From Dallia pectoralis (Eukaryota > Chordata > Actinopteri > Esociformes > Umbridae): a DNA stretch of 64,000 nt. The notes beneath the pieces are model-generated. The model was not told the DNA's origin. It saw nothing but the letters and a program-made list of their open reading frames with translations, and did no database searches. The stretch spans positions 1,169,930 through 1,233,929 of the forward strand of contig CM055755.1 of the NCBI GenBank assembly GCA_029465975.1, written 5' to 3'. A program made the position numbers and the translations under genes. Positions 37,430 to 48,376 of the stretch are shown here, piece by piece (the stretch's first letter is position 1; each line of letters opens with the position of its first letter).

Positions 37430-37500
37430 GTCCCTTAGCAAAGTCGTCCAAAGTAGTGCACTAAGAGAATAGGGTGCATATGACAGGCTGAGTGAACTAG
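37430..37500. repeat. Possible hairpin-type dispersed repeat fragment
   Basis: aatgtcccttagcaaag, gtcgtccaaagtagtgcac and taagagaatagggtgcatat resemble the core of the salmonid repeat with gtagtgcactatatagg and gaatagggtgccat. Confidence 0.4.
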
Positions 37501-37639
37501 AGGTGCGCCAATAAAACACATTCAATAAAGGTACTTAAAACACCCGGGAAAAGGGTTTGGACAATCCATGTGTAATGGTGCCTAATATAAGAACTGGCGG
37601 ACTATATTTCAACCTCCACACAAAGCAAACCATTGGGGA

Positions 37640-37900
37640 ATAGCATTATGTTATTCTAGAAAAAGTCGAGCGTTTGGATGCTCCAGAGAGCGAGGTTCAT
37701 CGATGGCAGCCATCCCAACGGCGAACTCAAACCAAACGCTCTCTCTGAATTATAACATGACATTCTCAAACTTCACATGAATCCCACATCGATGTCAATA
37801 GCAGACAGATTGAATTGCAGCCGGTTTCTGGGGATTCGGACTGTAATTATCTAAGTGCTTACGCTCATATCCGATGGTGAGGACAGCGACATCTGATCCA
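37640..37900 (+). other. CpG-richer unique patch with a 25-codon ORF
   Basis: CpG is denser here than in surrounding DNA. An ATG at 37703 in fair context (tcatcgATGG) opens a 25-codon frame (MAAIPTANSNQTLSLNYNM, then six more residues) ending at 37780. It could be a fragment of an exon or a regulatory patch. It could equally be nothing. Confidence 0.2.
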
Positions 37901-38204
37901 TGCAATCCCAGACCACCTCAAAAGCTGCTTCACCCGTAAACAAAAACCCTTATCCGTGTACATCTCACTGCACGCTCCAGAATAGCAAGCGTCAGAAGTG
38001 CTAGCTACACCCTTGACTCAGATGTAGCACCTGATTCCAGACCAGGAGAAGCCAGATAGCAGTTTAACCTGCGGGTATTAGCATAGTTCATAGTTCAGCA
38101 GGTCATGAAGAAACTGGGACCTGACAAGTGACTGTCTGGATCAGATCCAGTGTTTCTCACTACTGAAGCAGAGTGGTGCCCCACCCCAGGCCCCAGAACA
38201 GATG

Positions 38205-38362
38205 CACACAGACAGGCAGAAGGAACAGCCAGGGACAAACCAACACAGACAGGCTGAAGGAACAGCCAGGGACAAACCAACACAGACAGGCAGAAAGAAC
38301 AGCCTGGGACAAACTAACACAGACAGGCAGAAGGAACAGCCAGAGACAAACCAACACAGATA
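38205..38362. repeat. 37-bp tandem repeat (about 4 copies)
   Basis: The unit contains cacagacaggcagaaggaac and agccagggacaaaccaa, period 37 bp, with few substitutions. Confidence 0.94.
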
Positions 38363-39115
38363 TGGAGGCAAGAATAGACAGGCAGACGGGAAACTGGACA
38401 GAGAGGAAACCCTCTTGGGTGTTAATTGGTTGTGTTCAACGTTATCGCTTCCCGAGACTGTGGGTTCCTGTATTTATTGGACAAGTCTACACGAGAAAGA
38501 ATATAGAGATGGTAAAAGTTAGAACAGCTAGAATACACAGACATTTTCTATTATTGATACAGGTATGGTCAGAAAGGCAGGATGAAGTTACGAAGATGTT
38601 GTTCCTGACCAACAGAATCTCTTTGGTAAATACACTTTATTAAGCGTTATTCATTTAAAAGTTTTCTTAAATTTAGTCTCTGCCTTTTTTATGTTCATGA
38701 AAGTATTTACAACAACAACAGAATTCAAACAGAATGCAAAGAGTTTAGTGTTTTGTATTATTCCAACATCTAAAAAGAAATGAATCATGAAAAGACATTT
38801 GTGAAACTGTCCACCAGATCAAGGAACAAAATAATGACGAACAAACGTTTTTTATGTTTGTAGAGACGCACGCAGGAGGGAAAACATCATTTTTCTAAGG
38901 GTACTTACGCTATAAGACATAACAGAGGTTAAAGTGGCAATATTGAATCGTTCATAAGCTTAGCTGAGAGGCTTAGCCCTCCCCAGACCCTCGTACATAA
39001 CACTGTTTAATTACCAGGATCCCTTACTAATTTATGTTAATTTCTCATCTGAAAATCATTCAACAGCCAGGTCATCATGTGATTGAGACATGCGCCAGTC
39101 AAATCTAATGGTTGC
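38363..39115. other. Unique DNA, no gene seen
   Basis: AT-rich. Frames running out of the preceding repeat are not convincing. Confidence 0.4.
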
Positions 39116-40378
39116 TGATATGACACTGGAGATATGACACTGGCTATATTACACTGGTGATATGACACTGGCTATATTACACTGGAGATATGACACTGGT
39201 GATGTGACACTGGAGATATGACACTGGTGATATGACACTGGTGATATGACACTGGCTATATTACACTGGGGATATGACACTGGTGATATGACACTGGTGA
39301 TATGACACTGGCTATATAACACTGGTGATATGACACTGGCTATATTACACTGGTGATATGACACTGGTGATATGACACTGGTGATATGACACTGGCTATA
39401 TTACACTGGTGATATGACACTGGTGATATGACACTGGTGATATGACACTGGCTATATTACACTGGTGATATGACACTGGCTATATTACACTGGTGATGTG
39501 ACACTGGTGATATGACACTGGTGATATGACACTGGTGATATGACACTGGCTATATTACACTGGTGATATAACACTGGTGATATGACAATAACGATATGAC
39601 ACTGGCTATATTACACTGGTGATATGACACTGGTGATATGACACTGGTGATATGACACTGGCTATATTACACTGGTGATGTGACACTGGTGATATGACAC
39701 TGGTGATATGACACTGGTGATATGACACTGGTGATATGACACTGGTGATATGACACTGGCTATATTACACTGGTGATATGACACTGGTGATATGACACTG
39801 GTGATATGACACTGGTGATATGACACTGGTGATATTACACTGGTGATGTGACACTGGTGATATGACACTGGTGATATGACACTGGTGATATGACACTGGC
39901 TATATTACACTGGTGATATGACACTGGTGATATGACACTGGTGATATGACACCGGTGATATGACACTGGTGATATGACACTGGTGATATGACAATAACGA
40001 TATGACACTGGTGATATGACACTGGTGATATGACACTGGCTATATTACACTGGTGATGTGACACTGGTGATATGACACTGGTGATATGACACTGGTGATA
40101 TGACACTGGTGATATGACACTGGCTATATTACACTGGTGATATGACACTGGTGATATGACACTGGTGATATGACACTGGTGATATGACACTGGTGATATT
40201 ACACTGGTGATGTGACACTGGTGATATGACACTGGTGATATGACACTGGTGATATGACACTGGCTATATTACACTGGTGATATGACACTGGTGATATGAC
40301 ACTGGTGATATGACACCGGTGATATGACACTGGTGATATGACACTGGTGATATGACAATAACGATATGACACTGACGA
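39116..40378. repeat. 14-bp minisatellite (about 90 copies) with higher-order structure
   Basis: The basic unit tgatatgacactgg is mixed with ctatattacactgg, tgatgtgacactgg and agatatgacactgg. The odd unit tgacaataacga occurs at 39583, 39989 and 40353. A block of about 364 bp (26 units) in the last part of the array, including a ccgg variant at 39950 and 40314, is repeated almost exactly. Confidence 0.97.
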
Positions 40379-40922
40379 TTCACGGCTAAGATGAAATCAC
40401 TATGCATTTCTTATCAACTAAAAGCAAGGGTTTCAGACTTAAAAGAGTAGTTTGAAAGAATAAAAAGTATAAGTTTGTCTGCCTTATTAGCGGGATTGCA
40501 AATTGGCCAAATGAACCCAACTTCTGTCGGTCAGAGCTGAATGTCTCAAAATGCTCCTGTAAGTTAAACGGGGCTTTATTGCGATAAAAGCTCATCAGAA
40601 TAAGCGAGTATTTAATTTCCCCTTATTTCATGACAAGTGATTCAGATCCAGCACAGCTGGTGTAACATTCATTCTCCTGCCTCCTACAAAATAAAATACC
40701 ACCCTACCAGAAGTTTTGAATAAGACCAGACAATAGAAAATGTGCTATAATTATCTATAATATAGACGTTTAGAAATTGTCATCGTTTATAAGCTACGGT
40801 TCAAAACATGTTTAGATTCACGGCAGTTTGTCACAGCCTGCTTTTGATTTGTCTCAACTGTCACACACATCGAGATAGCATTGAGATCATTCAGATCCTT
40901 TACACACATGGAGATAGAGTGT
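40379..40922. other. Unique AT-rich DNA, no gene seen
   Basis: No repeats or convincing frames. Confidence 0.4.
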
Positions 40923-41605
40923 GTACTGTGATGGTATTCAGAGAATACACTAATGATATGTACTGTGATGGTATTCAGAGAATACACTAATGATATGTAC
41001 TGTGATGGTATTCAGAGAATACACTAATGATATGTACTGTGGTGTTTATGGTATTCAGGGAATACACTAATGATATGTACTGTGGTGTTTATGGTATTCA
41101 GGGAATACACTAATGATATGTACTGTGGTGTTTATGGTATTCAGGGAATACACTAATGATATGTACTGTGGTGTTTATGGTATTCAGGGAATACACTAAT
41201 AATATGTACTGTGGTGTTTATGGTATTCAGGAAATACACTAATGATATGTACTGTGGTGTTTATGGTATTCAGGGAATACACTAATGATATGTACTGTGG
41301 TGTTTATGGTATTCAGGGAATACACTAATGATATGTACTGTGGTGTTTATGGTATTCGGGGAATACACTAACGATATGTACTGTGGTGTTTATGGTATTC
41401 GGGGAATACACTAATGATATGTACTGGGGTGTTTATGGTATTCGGGAATACACTAATGATATGTACTGTGGTGTTTATGGTATTCGGGGAATACACTAAC
41501 GATATGTACTGTGGTGTTTATGGTATTCGGGGAATACACTAATGATATGTACTGGGGTGTTTATGGTATTCGGGGAATACACTAATGATATGTACTGTGG
41601 TGTTT
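40923..41605. repeat. 43-bp minisatellite (about 16 copies), first copies 37 bp
   Basis: The unit contains aatacactaatgatatgtac and tgtggtgtttatggtattc. The first copies lack tggttt-like material and are 37 bp (actgtgatggtattc). All later copies are 43 bp. A caggg to cgggg change marks the right-hand copies. Confidence 0.96.
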
Positions 41606-43204
41606 CCTGCCCCTGGTGTAACTCTAGAATAGATATATATCTGGCCACTCATACACATCTGATAATAATCACCAGCAGTATTTGCTCCTTTTTTTGTGTT
41701 TCTCCGTATTGTTAGTCTAAACAAATCATTGCTGTAGGCACGGCTTACTGCTTCCTGTGAGGAATAAAAGTGCTGGTTCACCACAGTTTTGTAACTTTAT
41801 TGATTTCATACATTGTAAGTCCAGCACACAGTGCTATGATTCGCTAAAGTAACATTTGATTGAAACGGTGGTTAAAGGGAGCTTCTTTGTTGTTCTCAGT
41901 GTTTAGTGTGCATGTCTGACACAAGTTGATGAACACCCGGTCACTGGAGAGCCACTGACCTGAGTAGGAGTAATATAGGACTGTGATTACTGAGTACTGC
42001 TGTGATCTGAACACAGCCTAGTTATCTGCTTCTACATACAGACTATTCCCTGTTCAAAGATAGCACACCACATAGTGAATAGGGTAGCATTTGAGACGTC
42101 TCCCTTACGCTGTAATGAGAACCAGAATGGCATCACAGCTCTCACTTGTACACCCACATCTCCTGGTCACCTGACCGGGTTGAAAACCAAACATCACAGG
42201 AGAGGTGCTTAATCCCACGGTTTGAATATGGTCATAAATGTGGCGCATATTACCGCCCTGTATGAACGTTCACCACCACCACCACCACCATTACATTTAC
42301 TTGTATATGGTCCAGTCTCCAAAACAAGTGATTTATTTCAAAGTTATTTTCTGCCGTTTATTCTTCTATTGTTTAGTACATCATACAACATGGATGAGAC
42401 GATAGATGGATACGGCATAAAACTACATGAAACCACATTTGAAGACTTTCAAAAATGTAACTGAACCAACTACACACATTTAATAGCCTGTGACAAATCT
42501 CCATTAACTGAATTGTGTTCATCTTCTCTCAATCTAGTGATGAAGCCGATTGTACTTTCCGGGGCTATCCAAATCACCCTGTCCTTTGTGACATTGTGCC
42601 GCTGAAGAGGGATACAATTTAATCTGGAGTACCCAATGAATATTTTCTTCACATTTTCTTCGCAGGCATCGTATTGTGGCAGTGCTAAAGCTAGATGAGA
42701 AAAGAGCTTGGCCGCAGGTCACTGACAACGATATGCATAAAGACAACACAATAAGCCCAGCGCCAAAGAAATAGAGAGGAAATGAGGTGCCATCCATTTA
42801 AAAAAAACATGGGAGAAAGTCGACTGTATGCAAAACATGAAAATAGTGCCATCTTCTACTGACAGCGACTTTGTCATCGCCACCACAGAGATGTCATCTC
42901 AAGTCCCATTGCAATTTGCCTGAGGCCAAAGATGAAGATGAATTGACCGTTTTTTTAAGAGTGTAGTCGCTGTGAGTAATGGTAAATACATTGGTGGTGG
43001 TTTAGCAATTCACGGTAACTGGATAAGTAGCAAATCTCTACACCTCATATTGACAAGCCTTGTTTTCCTCAGGGACCACAGCTTTCCAATATAAAGAAAC
43101 ACGATGGAATCGTATTAAAATCCTGTTCTGCTCCTCACACAATTAGAGAACGCTTTAGACACTGTTACAGAAAGATCCATGTTGTACTTAATTCTGTAGT
43201 ATTC
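41606..43204. other. Unique DNA with a CCA patch and a hairpin-repeat relic
   Basis: A (CCA)n run lies at about 42271-42291. Around 42045-42095, attccctgttcaaagatagc then gaatagggtagcatttgaga resembles the salmonid hairpin repeat. The 80- to 95-codon frames here carry no recognisable domain. Confidence 0.4.
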
Positions 43205-43780
43205 CACCTCAACACGGGTACAGTGGACCTCCACACGGGTACAGTGGACCTCCACACGGGTACAGTGGACCTCCACACGGGTACGGTGGACCTCAACACA
43301 GGTACGGTGGACCTCCACACGGGTACAGTGGACCTCCACACGGGTACGGTGGACCTCCACACGGGTACAGTGGACCTCCACACGGGTACGGTGGACCTCC
43401 ACACGGGGACCTCACACGGGTGGACCTCAACACAGGGACCTCCACGGTGGACCTCCACACGGGTACAGTGGACCTCAACACGGGTACAGTGGACCTCCAC
43501 ACGGGTACGGTGGACCTCCACACGGGTACGGTGGACACACGGGTACGGTGGACCTCCACACGGGTACGGTGGACCTCAACACAGGTACGGTGGACCTCAA
43601 CACGGGTACGGTGGACCTCAACACGGGTACAGTGGACCTCAACACGGGTACAGTGGACCTCAACACGGGTACAGTGGACCTCAACACGGGTACAGTGGAC
43701 CTCAACACGGGTACAGTGGACCTCAACACCGGTACAGTGCACCTCAACACGGGTACAGTGGACCTCCACACGGGTACAGT
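43205..43780. repeat. 21-bp minisatellite (about 27 copies)
   Basis: The unit acctccacacgggtacagtg plus g has period 21 bp. Variants are ctccac/ctcaac and tacag/tacgg. Irregular shortened units lie at 43400-43450 and near 43535. The heptapeptide frames (DLHTGTV on plus, VEVHRTR on minus) are by-products. Confidence 0.96.
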
Positions 43781-43820
43781 CAGAGGCCTCTGTGCCCCGC
43801 ATGGGACCCCAAGACGCTAG

Positions 43821-44010
43821 TAACAAACACCTGGCCAGACCCCCCTGTAACAAACACCTGGCCAGACCCCCCTGTAACAAACACCTGGCCAGACCCCCCT
43901 GTAACAAACACCTGGCCAGACCCCCCTGTAACAAACACCTGGCCAGACCCGCCTGTAACAAACACCTGGCCAGAACCCGCTGTAACAAACACCTGGCCAG
44001 AACCCGCTGT
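43821..44010. repeat. 27-bp minisatellite (7 copies)
   Basis: The unit contains taacaaacacctggccagac then ccccctg, period 27 bp. The last copies change ccccc to ccgc and acccgc. Only about 40 bp separates it from the 21-bp array. Confidence 0.96.
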
Positions 44011-44151
44011 GCTCAGAGAAGTGTCTTAGATAAGTGTGTGCCTTACACCAACCTAATTTCCAAATTTAACCACATAGTGCACCTGGGGAGTAATTAGGGA
44101 CAGACAACTATCAACATTAAGAAGTGCATGCTTGGCTACTACCTAATCGCT

Positions 44152-45035
44152 AGGATACAGACCAACCAATAGGATACAGACCAACCAATAGGATACAGAC
44201 CAACCAATAGGATACAGACCAACCAATAAGATACAGACCAACCAATAGGATACAGACCAACCAATAGGATACAGACCAACCAATAAGATACAGACCAACC
44301 AATAGGATACAGACCAACCAATAGGATACAGACCAACCAATAAGATACAGAACAACCAATAGGATACAGACCAACCAATAAGATACAGACCAACCAATAG
44401 GATACAGACCAACCAATAGGATACAGACCAACCAATAGGATACAGACCAACCAACAGGATACAGACCAACCAATAAGATACAGACCAACCAATAGGATAC
44501 AGACCAACCAATAGGATACAGACCAACCAATAAGATACAGACCAACCAATAGGATACAGACCAACCAATAGGATACAGACTAACCAATAAGATACAGACC
44601 AACCAATAGGATACAGACCAACCAATAGGATACAGACCAACCAATAAGATACAGACCAACCAATAGGATACAGACCAACCAATAAGATACAGACCAACCA
44701 ATAAGATACAGACCAACCAATAGGATACAGACCAACCAATAGGATACAGACCAACCAATAAGATACAGACCAACCAATAGGATACAGACCAACCAATAGG
44801 ATACAGACCAACCAATAAGATACAGACCAACCAATAGGATACAGACCAACCAATAGGATACAGACCAACCAATAAGATACAGACAACCAATAGGATACAG
44901 ACCAACCAATAGGATACAGACCAACCAATAGGATACAGACCAACCAATAAGATACAGACCAACCAATAGGATACAGACCAACCAATAGGATACAGACCAA
45001 CCAATAAGATACAGACCAACCAATAGGATACAGAC
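44152..45035. repeat. 19-bp minisatellite, left part (about 46 copies)
   Basis: The unit aataggatacagaccaacc has period 19 bp. Copies differ mainly as aatagg versus aataag, often in an A-G-G order of three units (57 bp). Every minus-strand frame remains open over hundreds of codons (LYPIGWSVSYWLVCILLVG cycle), which looks like a membrane protein only by accident of composition. The array is interrupted by the element at 45036-46927 and resumes at 46928. Confidence 0.97.
45028..45035 (+). repeat. 8-bp target-site duplication, left copy
   Basis: atacagac directly left of the inserted element, identical to 46928-46935. Removing the element plus one copy restores an exact 19-bp unit across the junction. 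Confidence 0.9.
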
Positions 45036-46078
45036 CAGAGCTGTAGTACTCGAGACCGGTCTCGGTCTCGAGACCGGTCTCGAGACCACTTTTTTAAGGT
45101 CTCGGTCTCGTCTCGGTCTCGGTTACATTTGGACTCGGTCTCGACTCGGTCTCGGACAGTAAGGACTCGTAAATTCTTCCGAGACCAGCCGAGACCAGCG
45201 TAGAAATTATCGCCCACAATTTTTCTAGAAAAATATTTAAGTATGACATGTAGAGGCTGTATTTCCATTGGCTGTATTTCGTCCAGAGTCAGACTGTTTT
45301 TTTCTGATGTGGCTTATCCCGCCAATGGCTATCTACTTTTGAACAAAAGCCCACCCCCAGCGTCGCTAGAGGGTGCACCCATTCACGTAAATACTTCAAT
45401 CTTAAACATATGCTCGATCATGTCTGCACAATCTGCCATTATATTCGTTTTGCCTATATTCAGTACATTGAGCACAAATAAATAATTTGTCCGAAAACAC
45501 ACAGCGGTTAGTAATTAAAATACATATATCATGTTGAAAAGCTACAGCCGACGTCCTTCCATGACTTTTCCTAAATACGTGCATTTTACCTTGTCCCGTT
45601 TTCAGAATTGCAAAATCACAAACCGAACAATATATAAAACTACTATTTACATGTTTTTGATACCTAAACTGCCTTTCTGTCGCCAAAATCCCACGCCGCT
45701 GGGCGTTGGTACCCTAATTGCGGTACCCAGACACCGATCACACTTCACTGAGCCTATATGGCAATGGTTGAATGGGCGATACACAGACAAATACTACGAG
45801 AACACATATAGACAATAGTCTGATTGGCTTGGTTGAACTACAAAAAAAGAGGTACGTTTATAAAGAAATATGTTTCACTAAATAAACAGAACGAATTCCG
45901 CCAAATACATACAGCCCCATTCATGTGTCATGCGCCTATTGCACTCAATAATTAATAACGAATGAACCACAGTGTATTCATATAGCCTACAAGAGACTTC
46001 AACAAAATATTGTTTTGTATCGAAATTAAACGAATATAAACAATAATTATTAATAGGCTAACTACAAATGGGCGATAA

Positions 46079-46399
46079 ATGAAATTACTCATGCACACAG
46101 AAAGACGTGGGACATGCATAAGTCCGGGGGCATACGGCAGAAAGAGCATAAAACTGGAACGGTTATGGTCCGATCTATATGAAACTGAACCCGTTTTGGT
46201 CCGATCTTTATTAAACTGGAAGGGTTTTGGTCTGATCTATATGAACACTGTGCGCAGTTCAACCGGGTTAGTTTGTTGCTGTCTCATGTGCACTCGTAAC
46301 TATACTAATGAACACTGTGCGCAGTGCAACCGGTTCGTTTGCGTGTCCTGCTCAAGCAGACAAACAACTGAAGCTGCGTGCCTGTGGACGGATAAATAA
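46079..46399 (+). CDS. 106-codon ORF with cysteine cluster inside the hAT-like element
   Basis: The frame has a cysteine pattern C-x2-C-x8-C-x2-C-x4-C-x2-C at residues 68-91 (about 46280-46351), with two more Cys before it and one at residue 101. This spacing is zinc-finger-like and reminds me of the C-terminal cysteine-rich domain of piggyBac-type transposases, which would be unexpected in an element with hAT-style ends. The upstream half is built on degenerate repeats (tggtccgatctatatgaa and relatives at 46165-46245), and a roughly 35-bp segment (atgaacactgtgcgcag) is duplicated at 46241 and 46308. The frame may therefore be fortuitous. Whether it is translated is unknown. Confidence 0.25.
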   Translation: MKLLMHTERRGTCISPGAYGRKSIKLERLWSDLYETEPVLVRSLLNWKGFGLIYMNTVRSSTGLVCCCLMCTRNYTNEHCAQCNRFVCVSCSSRQTTEAACLWTDK

Positions 46400-46755
46400 T
46401 TATAAATAGATTTGTTTATCGGCCAATCATGCGCAAATCATTTGATTGCAAGTCGCTTGTGATCTAAAATGTGTTAGCATTTACTACATCAACATAGGAC
46501 ATACAGTTTGATGGATTTTCATTTATTCGATTTTTGGAAATTTTAATATCATAGCCTGTGCATTTTAAAATCATGGTTTTATTTTCGTATTTTATGTTTA
46601 CATAAGACAATAAATAGGCCTACATACTCTTTTAATAAAATTCATTTCATTCAGGATGACAACACAGTAGATGATCTGATGCTGTTGGTCAAGTGTTTTT
46701 TTTACATTGGTCATTGGACCAAAAACATGTCATATTATTTAGTGTTGATATGACT

Positions 46756-46912
46756 GGTCTCGGTCTCGGCCCCCTTTGGTATCGGTCTCGTCTCGGTCTC
46801 GGCCACCTTCGGTCTCGGTCTCGTCTCGGTCTCGGCCCCCTTCGGTCTTGGTCTCGTCTCGGTCTCGGCCCCCTTCGGTCTCGGTCTCGTCTCGGTCTCG
46901 CTTTAGGTGGTC
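46756..46912. repeat. 33-bp subterminal repeat of the hAT-like element (about 4 copies)
   Basis: The unit contains ggtctcggcccccttcggtc and tcggtctcgtctc, period 33 bp, itself composed of ggtctcg hexamer/heptamer repeats. The left subterminal region (45048-45200) has the same motif less regularly. In hAT elements such subterminal motif clusters are transposase binding sites. Confidence 0.9.
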
Positions 46913-46927
46913 TCGAGCACAGCTCTG

Positions 46928-46935
46928 ATACAGAC
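46928..46935 (+). repeat. 8-bp target-site duplication, right copy
   Basis: atacagac directly right of the element, matching 45028-45035. Confidence 0.9.
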
Positions 46936-47976
46936 CAACCAATAGGATACAGACCAACCAATAAGATACAGACCAACCAATAGGATACAGACCAACCAAT
47001 AGGATACAGACCAACCAATAAGATACAGACCAACCAATAGGATACAGACCAACCAATAGGATACAGACCAACCAATAAGATACAGACCAACCAATAGGAT
47101 ACAGACCAACCAATAGGATACAGACCAACCAATAGGATACAGACCAACCAATAGGATACAGACCAACCAATAAGATACAGACCAACCAATAGGATACAGA
47201 CCAACCAATAGGATACAGACCAACCAATAGGATACAGACCAACCAATAAGATACAGACCAACCAATAGGATACAGACCAACCAATAAGATACAGACCAAC
47301 CAATAGGATACAGACCAACCAATAGGATACAGACCAACCAATAGGATACAGACCAACCAATAAGATACAGACCAACCAATAGGATACAGACCAACCAATA
47401 AGATACAGACCAACCAATAAGATACAGACCAACCAATAGGATACAGACCAACCAATAAGATACAGACCAACCAATAGGATACAGACCAACCAATAGGATA
47501 CAGACCAACCAATAAGATACAGACCAACCAATAGGATACAGACCAACCAATAGGATACAGACCAACCAATAGGATACAGACCAACCAATAAGATACAGAC
47601 CAACCAATAGGATACAGACCAACCAATAAGATACAGACCAACCAATAGGATACAGACCAACCAATAGGATACAGACCAACCAATAAGATACAGACCAACC
47701 AATAGGATACAGACCAACCAATAAGATACAGACCAACCAATAAGATACAGACCAACCAATAGGATACAGACCAACCAATAAGATACAGACCAACCAATAG
47801 GATACAGACCAACCAATAAGATACAGACCAACCAATAGGATACAGACCAACCAATAGGATACAGACCAACCAATAAGATACAGACCAACCAATAGGATAC
47901 AGACCAACCAATAGGATACAGACCAACCAATAAGATACAGACCAACCAATAGGATACAGACCAACCAATAGGATAC
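46928..47976. repeat. 19-bp minisatellite, right part (about 55 copies)
   Basis: Same unit and same aatagg/aataag variants as the left part. Together they were one array of roughly 100 copies (about 1.9 kb) before the insertion. Confidence 0.97.
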
Positions 47977-47983
47977 CCTGGAA

Positions 47984-47986
47984 CCG

Positions 47987-48031
<45 letters not shown>

Positions 48032-48056
48032 TTCCTGTCTCACACACACACACTCG

Positions 48057-48102
<46 letters not shown>
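47984..48102. repeat. Compound (CA)n microsatellite
   Basis: Two CA runs separated by a cttttcctgtctc insert, a short CA block and ctcgcc. It follows the 19-bp array by only about 8 bp. Confidence 0.97.
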
Positions 48103-48104
<2 letters not shown>

Positions 48105-48376
48105 CATGCTTGTCATGTGAGGACACAGTGTTTCCCTGCAGTATCCCAGGGGTTACCCTGAACTACATGTGTCTCATTCAATTAGATTGTAACACCGGCC
48201 CGGTGGCCCATGTCAATATCTCTTACTGCTGGAGCCACTACAAACATATTCTCAGAGAGTCATATTGTAAGTATTAAGGGCTTGTGTTGACCTTGGATGG
48301 CAAACATGCATACAGCATATATATACACACTGACCAGCCATACTATTATGACCTGTGATGTAAAAGAAAACAGGAG

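Larger units (their letters stand above)
45036..46927. mobile_element. hAT-like DNA transposon (1,892 bp), probably non-autonomous
   Basis: The left end CAGAGCTGT, agta, CTCGAGACC and the reverse complement of the right end, CAGAGCTGT, g, CTCGAGACC, form terminal inverted repeats with a 3-nt length difference. An 8-bp duplication flanks it. An 8-bp duplication with CAGAG ends fits the hAT superfamily. Both subterminal regions are packed with ggtctcg motifs in both orientations. No frame long enough for a hAT transposase (usually 500-700 residues) exists, and no BED finger or RW-type dimerisation motif is seen. The interior is AT-rich unique sequence. Confidence 0.85.

Noticed and set aside
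39116..40378. CRISPR array
   Set aside because: Regular repeats are present here and in other arrays, but units abut one another with no unique spacers. The genome context is eukaryotic and no cas genes exist.
43223..44097. Long overlapping frames on both strands across the 21- and 27-bp arrays
   Set aside because: Both periods are multiples of three, so stop-free frames persist on both strands. There is no evidence favouring one.
45243..45818. hAT transposase exons inside the 45.0-46.9 kb element
   Set aside because: The short frames (80-95 codons) on both strands show none of the conserved hAT motifs, so the element is treated as non-autonomous.
44152..47976. About 100 CCAAT motifs in the 19-bp array as a promoter cluster
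   Set aside because: The context ccaatag/ccaataag is a poor NF-Y match, and the motif is simply part of the repeated unit.
44143..48116. Minus-strand frames of 280-475 codons with a hydrophobic membrane-like cycle (YWLVCILLVG)
   Set aside because: All three frames of the 19-bp repeat are open and give the same hydrophobic cycle, and the frames extend into CA microsatellite and transposon end sequence. It is compositional, not a transporter.
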